The notes: generated by a model not told the origin, from the sequence alone. A stretch of 64,000 nt of DNA from Streptomyces sp. CB02056 (GCF_001905545.1 NZ_LIPD01000009.1:186001-250000); one strand, 5' to 3'. Shown: positions 24,221 to 32,791, numbered from the stretch's first letter. Numbers and translations are program-made.

Positions 24221-25150
24221 CTATCCGGCGAGCAGGTCGACCAGGGCGGACACCCCGTCCGACCCGTGCCCGGCCCCGACCGCCCGCCGGGTGACGGCGA
24301 GCGCCGCGTCCAGGACGGAGGTGTCCAGGCCGCGCGCCCGGGCGGTGTGCGCGACGTGCGCCAGCCCGGCCTCGGCGGAGGCGAGGCTGCTGTGGTCGCC
24401 CGGATGCCGGCGGTCGTCCGCGCGCTGCGCGAAGCGGTCGATCAGCGGCGGCAGCAGGCGCGGCAACCCCTGGGCGTACGGCGCGAGTTCGGCGCCGCTG
24501 ATGCCCTCGGCGCGGGCCAGCGCGAGGGCGTGCAGGCAGCCGTGCACGGTGGTCCAGAACAGGTCGAGCAGGGCCGCGTCGAAGGCCGCCGCCCGGCCCG
24601 GGTCCGCGCCCACGTGGCGTACGGTGCCCAGCGTCCGCAGCGTCGCCTCGTGGGCGGCGACGGCCTCGGCGTCGCCGCTCAGCAGGACGGTGCCCTCCGG
24701 GCGGCCGATGGTCGGGGTGGGGGTGAGGATCGCGGCGTTCAGGAGGCGGTAGCCCCGGGTCTCGGCGTCGGCGGCGTTCGCCCGCGCGTCGCCCGGCGCG
24801 ATCGAGGTGGCGTTGACGACGGTCCGGCCGCGCAGTGCCGCCCCGGCGGCCTCCAGTACGGCGCGGGCGGCCGACTGGTCGCGGACGCAGAGCAGGACGA
24901 GCGGGGCGCCGGCCTCGGCGGAGCCCGTGGCTCCTTCGGTGGAGCCCGTCACCGCCTCGGCGGGGCTCGCGGCCGACCGCGCGCCGAGGGCGAGCGGTTC
25001 GGCGTCCCGGCCCGGCGTGCGGTTCCACACGGTGACCGGATGGCCGGCGGCCAGCAGCGCCCCGGCCAGCGCCCGGCCCATCGGACCCAGGCCCAGCACG
25101 GCAACGGCGGTGCGGGCAGGGGAGGTTGAGGAAGATCGTTCGTTCGGCAT
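24221..25150 (-). CDS. NAD(P)-binding imine-reductase-like protein (6PGDH/HIBADH superfamily)
   Basis: The protein has 309 residues. The N-terminal Rossmann domain reads VLGLGPMGRALAGALL followed by VTVWNRTP, the NADPH-type NR after beta-2. The C-terminal helical domain contains the dimer helix AAAFDAALLDLFWTTVHGCLHALAL, quoted by its key FDAALLDLFW. The Asp of this segment is at the position of the catalytic Asp of bacterial imine reductases. The missing catalytic Lys of hydroxyisobutyrate dehydrogenases also supports an imine-reductase-like enzyme. A short acidic low-complexity insert (GSTEGATGSAEAG) lies near residue 70. It is divergent from a MerR-type gene that may control it. Confidence 0.82.
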   Translation of the reverse strand: MPNERSSSTSPARTAVAVLGLGPMGRALAGALLAAGHPVTVWNRTPGRDAEPLALGARSAASPAEAVTGSTEGATGSAEAGAPLVLLCVRDQSAARAVLEAAGAALRGRTVVNATSIAPGDARANAADAETRGYRLLNAAILTPTPTIGRPEGTVLLSGDAEAVAAHEATLRTLGTVRHVGADPGRAAAFDAALLDLFWTTVHGCLHALALARAEGISGAELAPYAQGLPRLLPPLIDRFAQRADDRRHPGDHSSLASAEAGLAHVAHTARARGLDTSVLDAALAVTRRAVGAGHGSDGVSALVDLLAG

Positions 25151-25280
25151 GGCGGTTACGCTAGACCTTCACGCCGACGGCAGAGTCAAGGCGGAGGGGC
25201 GCGGCGGAACGTCACGAGGGCTTCGGTGGGGAGCCCCGGTGGCGGCCCGCGGTGGACGGTCCGTCGAGGAGGTGTCCGCG

Positions 25281-25862
25281 ATGCGGATCGGAGAGCTCGC
25301 CCGGCGCACCGGGGCCACCCCGCGCGCGCTGCGCTACTACGAGGAGCAGGGGCTGCTCGCACCCGAGCGCCGTCCCAGCGGCTACCGCGAGTACGGAGAG
25401 CCGGACGTCGACACCGTCCGCGGGATCCGCACCCTGCTCGCGGCCGGCCTCAACAGCGCCGTGATCGCCGAGATCCTCCACGGCCTGCCGGGCCCGGGGC
25501 AGCGCCCTCCCGGCCCGACCTGCCCCGAACTGCTCGACGGTCTGGCCCGGGAACGCGCCCGGATCACCCGGCAGATGGACGAACTCGCCGAAGCGCGAAG
25601 CCTGTTGGACGCCATCATGGGTGCGGAGGCGCCGAGCGAGGCGATCCGGTCCGGCCGGCTCCGGGCGGCGGACCGCCGGTCGGCCGGGGAGCGTGAGCAG
25701 ACCGGTGGCCGTCGCTCGCGGCAGGACGGGGAGCGTGAGCAGACCGGGGGCCGTCGCCCGCGGCAGGACGGGGAGCGCCGCCCGGAGCCGACCGGGGGGC
25801 GCCGCCCGCAGCCGGTGGCGCGGAAACTCGATGGTGCGCGCTCGCGGACCGTGCTGGAGTGA
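25281..25862 (+). CDS. MerR-family regulator with a repeat-derived C-terminal tail
   Basis: The protein has 193 residues from the ATG at 25281. The MerR winged HTH is complete: MRIGELARRTGATPRALRYYEEQGLL and the wing with SGYREY. It is followed by the LAAGLNSAVIAEIL segment and a dimerisation helix (about 85-115). No Cys cluster for metals is present, so it probably senses a small molecule. The last ~60 residues are a basic, Gln/Gly/Arg-rich tail made from a 42-bp tandem repeat (GEREQTGGRRSRQD twice). It is divergent from the imine-reductase-like gene, and its stop is 4 bases before the acetyltransferase start. Confidence 0.88.
   Translation: MRIGELARRTGATPRALRYYEEQGLLAPERRPSGYREYGEPDVDTVRGIRTLLAAGLNSAVIAEILHGLPGPGQRPPGPTCPELLDGLARERARITRQMDELAEARSLLDAIMGAEAPSEAIRSGRLRAADRRSAGEREQTGGRRSRQDGEREQTGGRRPRQDGERRPEPTGGRRPQPVARKLDGARSRTVLE
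25687..25812 (+). repeat. 42-bp in-frame tandem repeat in the MerR gene
   Basis: The two nearly identical copies are 25687-25728 and 25729-25770. Both begin GGGGAGCGTGAGCAGACCGG and end CGGCAGGAC. A decayed third copy extends to about 25812. Each unit adds 14 residues. Confidence 0.85.
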
Positions 25863-25866
25863 GCGG

Positions 25867-26640
25867 ATGGATCATGACGACATGCTTGCCCTGTTCGACG
25901 ACCGGATCCGGCGCAACACGCCGCCCGACCCCGGCTGCCGCGTCGAGCGCGACGGTGCGGTGGTCCGGCAGGTGGGCTCGGAGCACAGCTGGAACGGCGT
26001 GGTCTGGTCCGGGCTGGACGAGGCCGGGGCGGACGCGGCGATCGCCGCGCAGGTGCGCCACTTCGCCGGACTGAGGCTGGAGTTCGAGTGGAAGGCCTAC
26101 TCCCACGACCGCCCCGCCGACCTCGGCGCCCGCCTGCTGGCGGCCGGTTTCACCCCGGAGCCGGACGAGGCGCTGATGCTCGCCCGGATCGCGGACCTGC
26201 CCGCCGAGGCCGCCCTGCCCGAGGGCGTCCGGCTGCTCCCGGTGACCGACCCGGCCGGGGTGGACCTGCTGATGGACGCCCACACACAGGCCTTCGGCGC
26301 CGAGAACCCCCGTCTGCGCGAGCGGCTGCTCGACCACCTGCGGCACGGCGTCGGGACGGTCAGCATGGTCGTCGCGATGGCCGGCGACCGCCCGGTCAGC
26401 GGCGCCAGGATGGAGCTGATCCCGGGGACCGGGTTCGCCGGACTCTGGGGCGGCGGCACCGCACCCGACTGGCGCGGCCGGGGCATCTACCGCGCCCTCA
26501 TCGCCCACCGCGCCCGCCTCGCGGCCGAGCTCGGCTACGAGTACCTCCAGGTCGACGCGAGCGACCAGAGCCGGCCGATCCTGCAGCGCCTCGGCTTCGC
26601 CTGGGTGAGCACGACGACCCCGTACGTCCGCCGGCCGTAG
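25867..26640 (+). CDS. GNAT-family N-acetyltransferase
   Basis: The protein has 257 residues from the ATG at 25867. The acetyl-CoA motif A is in the C-terminal half: GGTAPDWRGRGIYRALIAHRA (R/QxxGxG/A) after a beta strand, then the YLQVDASDQSRPILQRLGF motif B. The N-terminal half is a less conserved substrate domain. The substrate is unknown. It follows the MerR gene by four bases and probably shares its transcript. Confidence 0.88.
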   Translation: MDHDDMLALFDDRIRRNTPPDPGCRVERDGAVVRQVGSEHSWNGVVWSGLDEAGADAAIAAQVRHFAGLRLEFEWKAYSHDRPADLGARLLAAGFTPEPDEALMLARIADLPAEAALPEGVRLLPVTDPAGVDLLMDAHTQAFGAENPRLRERLLDHLRHGVGTVSMVVAMAGDRPVSGARMELIPGTGFAGLWGGGTAPDWRGRGIYRALIAHRARLAAELGYEYLQVDASDQSRPILQRLGFAWVSTTTPYVRRP

Positions 26641-27081
26641 GGCCTGCCGGGGGCCGCGGGTACGGGTACGGGTGGGGAGATTCCTTTCCACCGTGTGGAC
26701 GCGGCCGGTGTGCCCCTGCCGATCGGCAGGGGGACATGGGGGTGCCGCTGCTCAGGATGTGCCGTTCGGTACATGTGCGGGAGGGGTGGCCGGGGTCATC
26801 GTTGGGGCACCACGAGCGGGGCCGTCCGGGCCCCGGGAAGGAGCCCCGGCATGTTCGACTTCCGCCACCCGCGCGCCCTCGCCGCGACGGCTGCCGTGCC
26901 CGCCCTCCTCGGCCTGGGCTTAGGCCTCGGCCTCGGGCTCGTACACGCCCGGAGGCGATCAGGCCGGGAGCCGTGCCCGAGGTACGGCGGCCGGCCCGAC
27001 GAGGGCCGGGAGAAGGCAATCCGACAGGGCTGCCTGCCGTCGTTCCGAGGACGCTCGTCACGGGGCGCTCGTCGGCCGCCC
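26641..27081. other. 441-base spacer between convergent genes, with palindrome and weak ORF
   Basis: No well-supported gene is present. The region holds a perfect 20-bp palindrome (26713-26732) and a reading frame from the ATG at 26851 with GGAAGGAG eight bases upstream. That frame begins MFDFRHPRALAAT and contains a hydrophobic stretch with a rare TTA codon at 26920. Codon bias is chromosomal for ~35 codons and then decays; the frame runs into the antisense of the phosphatase gene. It may be a small membrane-peptide gene or a remnant. Confidence 0.5.
26713..26732. repeat. Perfect 20-bp palindrome
   Basis: CCCCTGCCGATCGGCAGGGG is fully self-complementary with no loop. It lies 73 bases after the acetyltransferase stop. 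A loop-free palindrome is more typical of a protein-binding site than of a terminator, although a cruciform-like hairpin with a GATC loop is possible. Confidence 0.7.
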
Positions 27082-28344
27082 TCACGGCAGCCGCTCGACC
27101 ACGACCATGGCCGCATCGTCGTTCAGTCGGCCGCCGACGTGGGCGAGCAGGTCGCGGCGCAGGTGGTGGAGCAGGGCGGCGGGGTGTTCGGCACGCCAGG
27201 CGGTGACGCGTTCGGTGAGCGGGTAGAAGCGCCGCTGGGCGTCGCGGGCCTCGATCACGCCGTCGGTGTAGATCAGCAGCCGGTCGCCGGGCCGGAACGG
27301 GAAGGTCTCCGTCTCGTACCGCGTCGGCGCGAGCTCGCCGAGGCCCAGCGGCGGGGACGGTTGGCGGGCGGCGAGGGCGGTGATGCCGTCGGGGCGCAGC
27401 AGCAGCGGGGGAGGGTGGCCGCAGTCGATTAGGCGCACCGGGGAGCCGTCGTCGGGGATGTCGAGCAGCACGGCGGTGATGAACGACTCGCCGGAGTCGC
27501 CGCTCTCCTCCGGGGGGTCCTCGGGCGGGGGGAAGGGCAGTGCGGAGAGCGCCTGCCGCTCGCGCCGCTCCCACCGGTCCCGCCGGGACTGTTCGGCGAG
27601 CTGGGCGAGGTCCCAGCTGACGCTGCCGTCCAGGTAGGCGGCCAGGTCGGGCAGTTCGGCGTGCAGGTGGGCGGCGGCGCGGAAGGCGCCGAGCAGCAGG
27701 GCCGCGTCGCCGAGCGAGGAGAGGCCCTTGCCGCGCACGTCGCCGACCAGCAGCCGGGTGCCGGTGGCGGTGCGGGCGGCCGCGTACAGGTCGCCGCCGA
27801 CCTGCGCCTCGGCCTCGGCGGCCAGGTAGACGGAGGCCAGGTGCAGCGGGCCGATCCGTTCCGGCAGCGGGCGCAGCAGCACCCGCTGGGCGGCCTCGGA
27901 CACCGAGCGCACCCGGGCCAGTTCGCGCTCGTGCCGTTCGCGCAGCACCCGCAGGCCGACGATCAGTGCCGAGACGATCAGCTGCGCGCTGAGCTGGGTC
28001 TCGATGTTCGCGCTGGTCAGGCCGTCCCGGACGGCGCCGATGACGGTCAGCGCGGCGAACGCGAGCGCGGCGACCCCGGCGGTGGCCCGGGGGCCGGCGA
28101 AGGAGGCGGTGAGGGCGGGGGCGACGATCAGCAGCGGGCCGAGGTGGACGTCCGGCGGGGAGACGATGTCGACCACGGTGATCAGCACGATCAGCGCGAG
28201 CGTGAGCGCCGTCAGCACCCGGCGGTCGGGCCGCCAGGCGCGGCGGCGGTCGGGGGGATGCGGCGCGGGCGGCGGGTGCGGCGCATCGGGACGCTGCCGG
28301 AGGGGCACTCCTCCTCTGTACACCGTGGGGGTGCCGGGGCGCAC
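27082..28344 (-). CDS. Membrane PP2C (SpoIIE-type) serine phosphatase
   Basis: The protein has 420 residues from a GTG at 28344; GTGs at 28323 and 28308 are alternatives and the true start is uncertain. A Pro-rich head is followed by four hydrophobic segments (about 44-125). The C-terminal ~270 residues are the SpoIIE domain, with EAEAQVGGDLYAAARTATGTRLLVGDVRGKG (metal-binding Asp residues), IDCGHPPPLLL, DRLLIYTDGVIEAR and the final DDAAMVVV. An ~35-residue acidic/Pro insert (FPPPEDPPEESGDSG) sits in the phosphatase domain. Such proteins dephosphorylate anti-anti-sigma factors in partner-switching systems. No RsbV/RsbW-like gene is adjacent. Confidence 0.9.
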   Translation of the reverse strand: MRPGTPTVYRGGVPLRQRPDAPHPPPAPHPPDRRRAWRPDRRVLTALTLALIVLITVVDIVSPPDVHLGPLLIVAPALTASFAGPRATAGVAALAFAALTVIGAVRDGLTSANIETQLSAQLIVSALIVGLRVLRERHERELARVRSVSEAAQRVLLRPLPERIGPLHLASVYLAAEAEAQVGGDLYAAARTATGTRLLVGDVRGKGLSSLGDAALLLGAFRAAAHLHAELPDLAAYLDGSVSWDLAQLAEQSRRDRWERRERQALSALPFPPPEDPPEESGDSGESFITAVLLDIPDDGSPVRLIDCGHPPPLLLRPDGITALAARQPSPPLGLGELAPTRYETETFPFRPGDRLLIYTDGVIEARDAQRRFYPLTERVTAWRAEHPAALLHHLRRDLLAHVGGRLNDDAAMVVVERLP

Positions 28345-28448
28345 CCGGAGCGGCCGGGCTCACTTCCCGGCAGCGTTCGTCCTGCTCCCCGCCGGCGCTC
28401 GGCTCACGCCTCCCGGCAGGGCTCCGCCCGCTCCCCTGAGGCGCCCGG

Positions 28449-28871
28449 TCAGCCCTCCTGGCCGTAGCGGGCCAGGTAGTCGGCGAAGCGGGCGACGTCC
28501 TCGTCGGACCAGTCGGTGAAGCGCGCGGTGAAGGAGAGCCGACGCTGCTCGTTGGCGTCCCGCAGCAGGGTGAGCCCCGCCTCGGTGGCGCGCAGGATCT
28601 GGCCGCGCTGGTCGTCCGGGTCGGTCTCGCGGGCCAGCAGGCCGAGCTTCTCCAGGGCGGTGACCTGGCGGCTGACGGTGGACTTGTCGAGCATGAAGTA
28701 CGCGGCCACGTCGGCGGCCCGGCAGCCGCCGCGCTCGGTGATCAGGTCGAGGATGCTGTAGGTGACCAGCGAGAGGTCGGGGTGCAGCTGGGAGGCCTTG
28801 TGCCGGGCGCGGCGGGCGAAGGCGGTCAGCTCGCGCTGGATGGTCTCGATGGACGACTGGCGGCCGGGCAC
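28449..28871 (-). CDS. MarR-family transcriptional regulator
   Basis: The protein has 140 residues from a GTG at 28871 preceded by GAGGAGATAG. The winged helix contains CRAADVAAYFMLDKSTVSRQVTALEKLGLL, with the recognition helix around DKSTVSRQV, and the wing DPDDQRGQ. An operator-like inverted repeat lies 24 bases upstream (28895-28911), inside the 3' end of the protease gene. It therefore probably represses its own promoter. No divergent transporter is next to it, so its wider targets are unknown. Confidence 0.9.
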   Translation of the reverse strand: MPGRQSSIETIQRELTAFARRARHKASQLHPDLSLVTYSILDLITERGGCRAADVAAYFMLDKSTVSRQVTALEKLGLLARETDPDDQRGQILRATEAGLTLLRDANEQRRLSFTARFTDWSDEDVARFADYLARYGQEG

Positions 28872-28894
28872 GGCGTTCCTATCTCCTCGATATT

Positions 28895-28911
28895 TGTTGC
28901 ACTATACAACA
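28895..28911. promoter_or_regulatory. Probable MarR operator overlapping the end of the M48 gene
   Basis: TGTTG-N7-CAACA (28895-28911) is a perfect inverted repeat in the AT-rich sequence TATTTGTTGCACTATACAAC. It lies just before the MarR start at 28871. The stop codon of the M48 gene (28902-28904) falls inside it, so repressor binding may also affect transcription coming from that gene. Confidence 0.65.
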
Positions 28912-30122
28912 GATGTGCCCGGGATCGCGCCCCGCTCCGGCGCCCGCCGTTCCGGTGCGGCCTGCCAGGCGCGGGCGGCGGCGATCCGGCTGGTCGCACT
29001 CGGGTGAGTGGCGAACAGTAGCTCAAGCACCCTCGGCGGGTCGACATCGGAGACGTTCGCCACGGCCAGTCTGCGCTGCATCGCCACGAACTGCTCGACG
29101 TCCCCGGTCAGTTCGAGCGCGTGCCGGTCCGCCCTGGCCTCGATCCGACGGCTCACCGCACACTGCGCCGGCCCCGACAGCGCGCCCAGCAGCGCCGCCA
29201 GTGCCGCCAGCAGCGGCAGCGCCCGGGGGTCCGCCGCGTCCGTCGCCCCGGCGGCGTCCAGCAGCGGCCGCCAGGTGGCGAGCAGGCCGAGGACGGCCAC
29301 CGCGACGGCCGCACCGACCGCGCCCAGCGCGGTGCCCACCGGCACGTCCCGGTGCTTGACATGGCCCAGCTCGTGCGCGACCACCAGCTCCACCTCGCGC
29401 GGCTCGGCGGTGGTCAGCAGGGTGTCGTACGCGACGATCCGGCGGGTCGCCCCGAACCCGGAGACGTACGCGTTGAGCGCGGTGGTGCGGCGGGAGGCGT
29501 CCGCGACCAGGACGTCCCGCACCCGGACGCCGTCCCGCTCGGCCAGTGCCAGCAGCGCGGTGCGCAGCTCCCCCGGGGGCATCGGGGAGAAGCGGTTGAA
29601 CACCGGCTCGATCAGCAGCGGATGGAGGAAGGAGAGCGCCACCGTCAGCAGCGCCGCCGCGCCCGCTCCCGGCAGCCACCAGCGCTGCGGCGACCAGGCG
29701 GTCAGCGCGAACAGCCCGAGTGCGAGCGGGAGGACGAGGACGAGGGTGAGCGCGAGGCCGCGTACGGCGTCCAGCGCCCACCCGGACCAGCCCTGGGTCA
29801 CCAGCCCGTACCGGGCCCGGACGGTCCGCGCCCCGGCGCCGAACGGCAGCTGCAGCGCCTGGCCGAGCAGCACCAGGGCTGCCGCTCCGGCCAGCACCCC
29901 GGCCGTCCGGGAGCCGCCGAACCAGCCGCCGACGGCGGTCACCAGGGCGGCGCCGGCCGGGGTGAGGCCGAGCAGCAGGGTGAGCGCCAGGCCCGCCAGC
30001 CGCCCGCCCAGCGCCCACGGCAGCTGGGCGCGGCGCAGTGCCCGGCCCCGGGCGCGCTCGTCGGGGGAGAAGTCCGGGGCGGCCTCCGGGGTGGGGGCCT
30101 CGGAGGCTGGCGTGGTGTCCAT
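28902..30122 (-). CDS. M48-family membrane metallopeptidase (Ste24/CAAX protease 1-like)
   Basis: The protein has 406 residues. The zinc site is VVAHELGHVKH (HExxH) with the third ligand in RRIEARADRHAL (ExxxD). The chain has an acidic N-terminus and several membrane helices before the catalytic motif (about 45-65, 75-95, 118-140, 148-172). The fold matches Ste24/HtpX-type proteases, which cleave membrane-linked substrates. The eukaryotic-type target (prenylated CAAX protein) is not expected here, so quality control of membrane proteins is a reasonable guess. It is the gene just upstream of the MarR gene, same strand. Confidence 0.9.
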   Translation of the reverse strand: MDTTPASEAPTPEAAPDFSPDERARGRALRRAQLPWALGGRLAGLALTLLLGLTPAGAALVTAVGGWFGGSRTAGVLAGAAALVLLGQALQLPFGAGARTVRARYGLVTQGWSGWALDAVRGLALTLVLVLPLALGLFALTAWSPQRWWLPGAGAAALLTVALSFLHPLLIEPVFNRFSPMPPGELRTALLALAERDGVRVRDVLVADASRRTTALNAYVSGFGATRRIVAYDTLLTTAEPREVELVVAHELGHVKHRDVPVGTALGAVGAAVAVAVLGLLATWRPLLDAAGATDAADPRALPLLAALAALLGALSGPAQCAVSRRIEARADRHALELTGDVEQFVAMQRRLAVANVSDVDPPRVLELLFATHPSATSRIAAARAWQAAPERRAPERGAIPGTSVV

Positions 30123-30192
30123 GGCGGGGAGCGGCTCTTCCGGTCGGGGCGGGGCGGGGATGATCGGGTCGGGGAGGGACGGGGGTACGGCG

Positions 30193-30216
30193 GTTCAGCA
30201 GTTCAGCAGTTCAGCG
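30193..30216. repeat. 8-bp tandem repeat GTTCAGCA x3
   Basis: Three direct copies (the last GTTCAGCG) lie in the 166-base spacer between the USP stop and the M48 start, about 70 bases upstream of the M48 ATG. A fourth, shifted ATTCAGCA follows. The array may bind a regulator of the M48 gene or be neutral slippage. Confidence 0.5.
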
Positions 30217-30288
30217 GTGATTCAGCATGGCGTATCCGGCCGCTCGCCGCTCACGCCACGGCCCGGTTCCCACCCCCGGCCGGGTTGT

Positions 30289-31077
30289 TCACTCCTCCGT
30301 GGTCCCGGTGGCGCCGTGGACGCCGGCGCGCAGCAGCTGGTGGCCGAGGTCCACCAGGGCGCGGCCGACCGCGAACTCGTCGCCGACCGCCGGGGCCGGG
30401 GCGTCGCGCGGGTTGCGGCGGGAGCGGGTGTCGCTGTGCAGCACGTTGCCGTCGGCGTCCAGCACGGCGTGCACCCGGGTGGTGTCCTCGTCCTCCACCA
30501 CGTGCAGGCTGAGCTGCCAGTCCTTGGTGCGCACGGCCCCGGGCGCCGGCTGTTCGACCCCGAGGGCGGTAGCCGCGGGGGAGGCCGCCCCGTCGGCGCG
30601 GACGATCACCACCGGGCAGACCCCGTGCACCGCGCACCGGGTGGACACCGAGCCGAGCAGGGTCCGGGCGAAGGTGCCCCGGCCGCGACTGCCCAGCACC
30701 AGCAGGTCGGCCCCCTCGGCGGCCTCCAGCAGCACCTCGGCGGCGTGGCCCAGCACCAGGCTCTCCCGGACGTCCACCGGGCGGTCCGGGCCGAGGACCT
30801 CGTTGATCTCGGCGCTCAGCGTCCGGCGGGCGATCCGTTCGAAGCCGTCGTCCACCATCGGCGCGAACCACCCGTACAGCGAGGGGTACTCCCAGGCCGC
30901 CACCGCGTGCACCGTCGCCCCGGTGAGCACGGCCTGGCCGACCGCCCAGCGCAGGGCCGCCTTCGACGGCGGGGAGCCGTCGATCCCGACCACGATCCGG
31001 CGCTCCCGGGCGGGGGAGGCGCGGCCGCCGCCCGCGGGGGAGACGTCACCCGCGGAGGAGAGCTGATTGCTGCCCAT
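30289..31077 (-). CDS. Universal stress protein fused to a DUF1876-type domain
   Basis: The protein has 262 residues from the ATG at 31077. The USP domain (about 25-165) starts RRIVVGIDGSPPSKAALRWAV and ends with the ATP-binding motif GSRGRGTFARTLLGSVS followed by CPVVIVR. Residues about 185-250 (KDWQLSLHVVEDEDTTRVHAVL ... SRRNPRD ... VGDEFAVGRALVDLGHQLL) match the small DUF1876 domain, which usually occurs as a separate ~90-residue protein in actinobacteria. The fusion suggests the two work together under stress such as dormancy or redox change. No partner gene is adjacent. Confidence 0.85.
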   Translation of the reverse strand: MGSNQLSSAGDVSPAGGGRASPARERRIVVGIDGSPPSKAALRWAVGQAVLTGATVHAVAAWEYPSLYGWFAPMVDDGFERIARRTLSAEINEVLGPDRPVDVRESLVLGHAAEVLLEAAEGADLLVLGSRGRGTFARTLLGSVSTRCAVHGVCPVVIVRADGAASPAATALGVEQPAPGAVRTKDWQLSLHVVEDEDTTRVHAVLDADGNVLHSDTRSRRNPRDAPAPAVGDEFAVGRALVDLGHQLLRAGVHGATGTTEE

Positions 31078-31420
31078 CACGTCACACCTCCGGGCCTTCG
31101 GTGCGGGACTCGCCCCCCTACGCGCGCTCCCCTGCACGGGCTCCCCCCGCACGCGCTTCCCCCGTACTCGTCCCCTCCACACCACGCTGCGCGCCCCGCC
31201 CGCCTCCGCGCCAGGGACGTGGTGGCCCGGTCGGGTGGGCGGTTGGGACGGGTCGGCCAGGCGGGCCGGGTGCGCCGTCCGGGGAGCGGCCGTCGGCGCC
31301 CGGTCGGGGCCGCCGCGCCGTGCCCTTTTGTGGCCGGAATGTTGCGGGCTCGGGTCCGAGCGGTGGTGATTCGGTGGCGTACGCTGATCGTTCTCGCATC
31401 ATCCTCGGGGGGATCCACTC
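31078..31420. other. 343-base divergent intergenic region
   Basis: This lies between the USP start and the CapA-like start. It has a 14-bp palindrome GCTCGGGTCCGAGC (31348-31361) and a TACGCT hexamer (31380-31385) about 35 bases before the CapA ATG that could be a -10. The USP-proximal half is Pro/Arg-coding-like in other frames but shows no ribosome site or consistent codon bias. No gene is called. Confidence 0.5.
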
Positions 31421-32668
31421 ATGCGCCGTGCCGCGGCCGCCGTCGCGCTGTTCGCCGGACTGACCGCCGTCACCGCCTGCGGGCCGGACGACCCCGCCCC
31501 GGCCCCGGCCTCCGCCGCCCCCGTCCCGCCGGGCGAGTCCTCGGCGCCGGGCGGCTCGCCCTCCGGCACGGCCCCGGGCAAGAGCGCCCCGCCCCGGCCC
31601 GACGGCACCATCACCGTCGCCTTCGCCGGGGACGTCCACTTCGAGGGCCGCACCGAGGCCCGGCTGGCGGTCAAGCCGCCCGAGCCTGCGCTCGGCCCGA
31701 TCTCCCGCACCCTCGCCGACGCCGACCTGTCCGTCCTCAACCTGGAGACCGCGATCACCGGGCGCGGCGCCCCGGAGCCGAAGACGTACACCTTCCGCAC
31801 CTCGCCCAAGGCGCTGTCGGTGCTCAAGGACTCGGGCGTCGACGTCGTCTCGATGGCCAACAACCACGCCGTGGACTTCGGCGCCGACGGCCTCACCGAC
31901 ACCCTCGCCGCCAAGGACTCCTCGCCGATCCCGGTGGTCGGCGTCGGGCGCAACGCCAAGGAGGCGTACGCCCCGTACGTCACCACCGTGCGCGGGGTGA
32001 AGGTCGCGGTGGTCGCCGCCAGCCAGGTCGAGGACCTCACCAACCAGAAGTGGCGGGCCGGCGCGAGCAAGCCGGGCATCGCCTCGGCGCTGGACGTCCC
32101 GGCGCTGGTCAAGGCGGTGGAGACGGCGAAGCAGCAGGCCCCGGTGGTGCTCGTCTACCTGCACTGGGGCGACGAGGGCAAGGCCTGCCCGACCGGTCCG
32201 CAGACCACCATCGCCAAGAAGCTCGCCACCGCCGGAGCCACCGCCGTGGTCGGCACCCACGCGCACACCATGGTCGGCTCGGGCATGCTCGGCGACACCT
32301 ACATCGGGTACGGCTTCGGCAACTTCCTCTGGTACGGCACCTCGAACTACGCCAACTCCAACGAGACCGGCGTCACCACCCTCACCCTCACCGCCGACGG
32401 CAAGGTGACCGGCGAGGCCTTCACCCCGGCCACCATCGACGACAAGGGCATCCCGGAGCCGGTCACCGGCGCCACCGCCGAGGCCGCCCTCAAGCGCCGC
32501 GACGGCCTGCGCGGCTGCACCGGCCTCTCCCCGGCGCCCGCCGCCCCGGGCGCCCCCGGCACCCCCGCGACGGCCCCCACTACCCCGACGGCCCCCGCCT
32601 CCACGGCTCCCGGGAAGTCCTCGACGGCTCCCGCGAAGGCTCCGACGACCCCCGCCGCGCCGCGCTAG
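31421..32668 (+). CDS. CapA-family (PGA_cap) lipoprotein, metallophosphatase fold
   Basis: The protein has 415 residues. A signal peptide ends in the lipobox VTAC at residues 17-20, so it is a surface lipoprotein. An ~40-residue Pro/Ala/Ser linker follows. The CapA domain has FAGDVHFEG, LNLETAIT, MANNHAVDFG, LHWGDE and GTHAHTM, and GYGFGNFLW, all metal-site motifs of the family. Members are required for poly-gamma-glutamate-like capsule synthesis, but no capB/capC gene is near, and many actinobacterial homologues have no known polymer. The last ~55 residues are a Pro/Ala/Thr wall-spanning tail. It ends 175 bases before the convergent pepN end. Confidence 0.88.
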   Translation: MRRAAAAVALFAGLTAVTACGPDDPAPAPASAAPVPPGESSAPGGSPSGTAPGKSAPPRPDGTITVAFAGDVHFEGRTEARLAVKPPEPALGPISRTLADADLSVLNLETAITGRGAPEPKTYTFRTSPKALSVLKDSGVDVVSMANNHAVDFGADGLTDTLAAKDSSPIPVVGVGRNAKEAYAPYVTTVRGVKVAVVAASQVEDLTNQKWRAGASKPGIASALDVPALVKAVETAKQQAPVVLVYLHWGDEGKACPTGPQTTIAKKLATAGATAVVGTHAHTMVGSGMLGDTYIGYGFGNFLWYGTSNYANSNETGVTTLTLTADGKVTGEAFTPATIDDKGIPEPVTGATAEAALKRRDGLRGCTGLSPAPAAPGAPGTPATAPTTPTAPASTAPGKSSTAPAKAPTTPAAPR

Positions 32669-32791
32669 ATTCCGGTCGACCGGCCCGGGGCACGTCCTGC
32701 GGGAGCCCTGCCGGACGGGTCCTGCCGGAGGACGGGCCCTGCCGGACCAGGGCGCGGCGTCGCGGTGCGGCGGCACGGGACAGCACGAGAC

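Noticed and set aside
24150..24235. Small repeats as a mobile-element end
   Set aside because: No transposase, target-site duplication or longer inverted repeat is visible; slippage explains the units.
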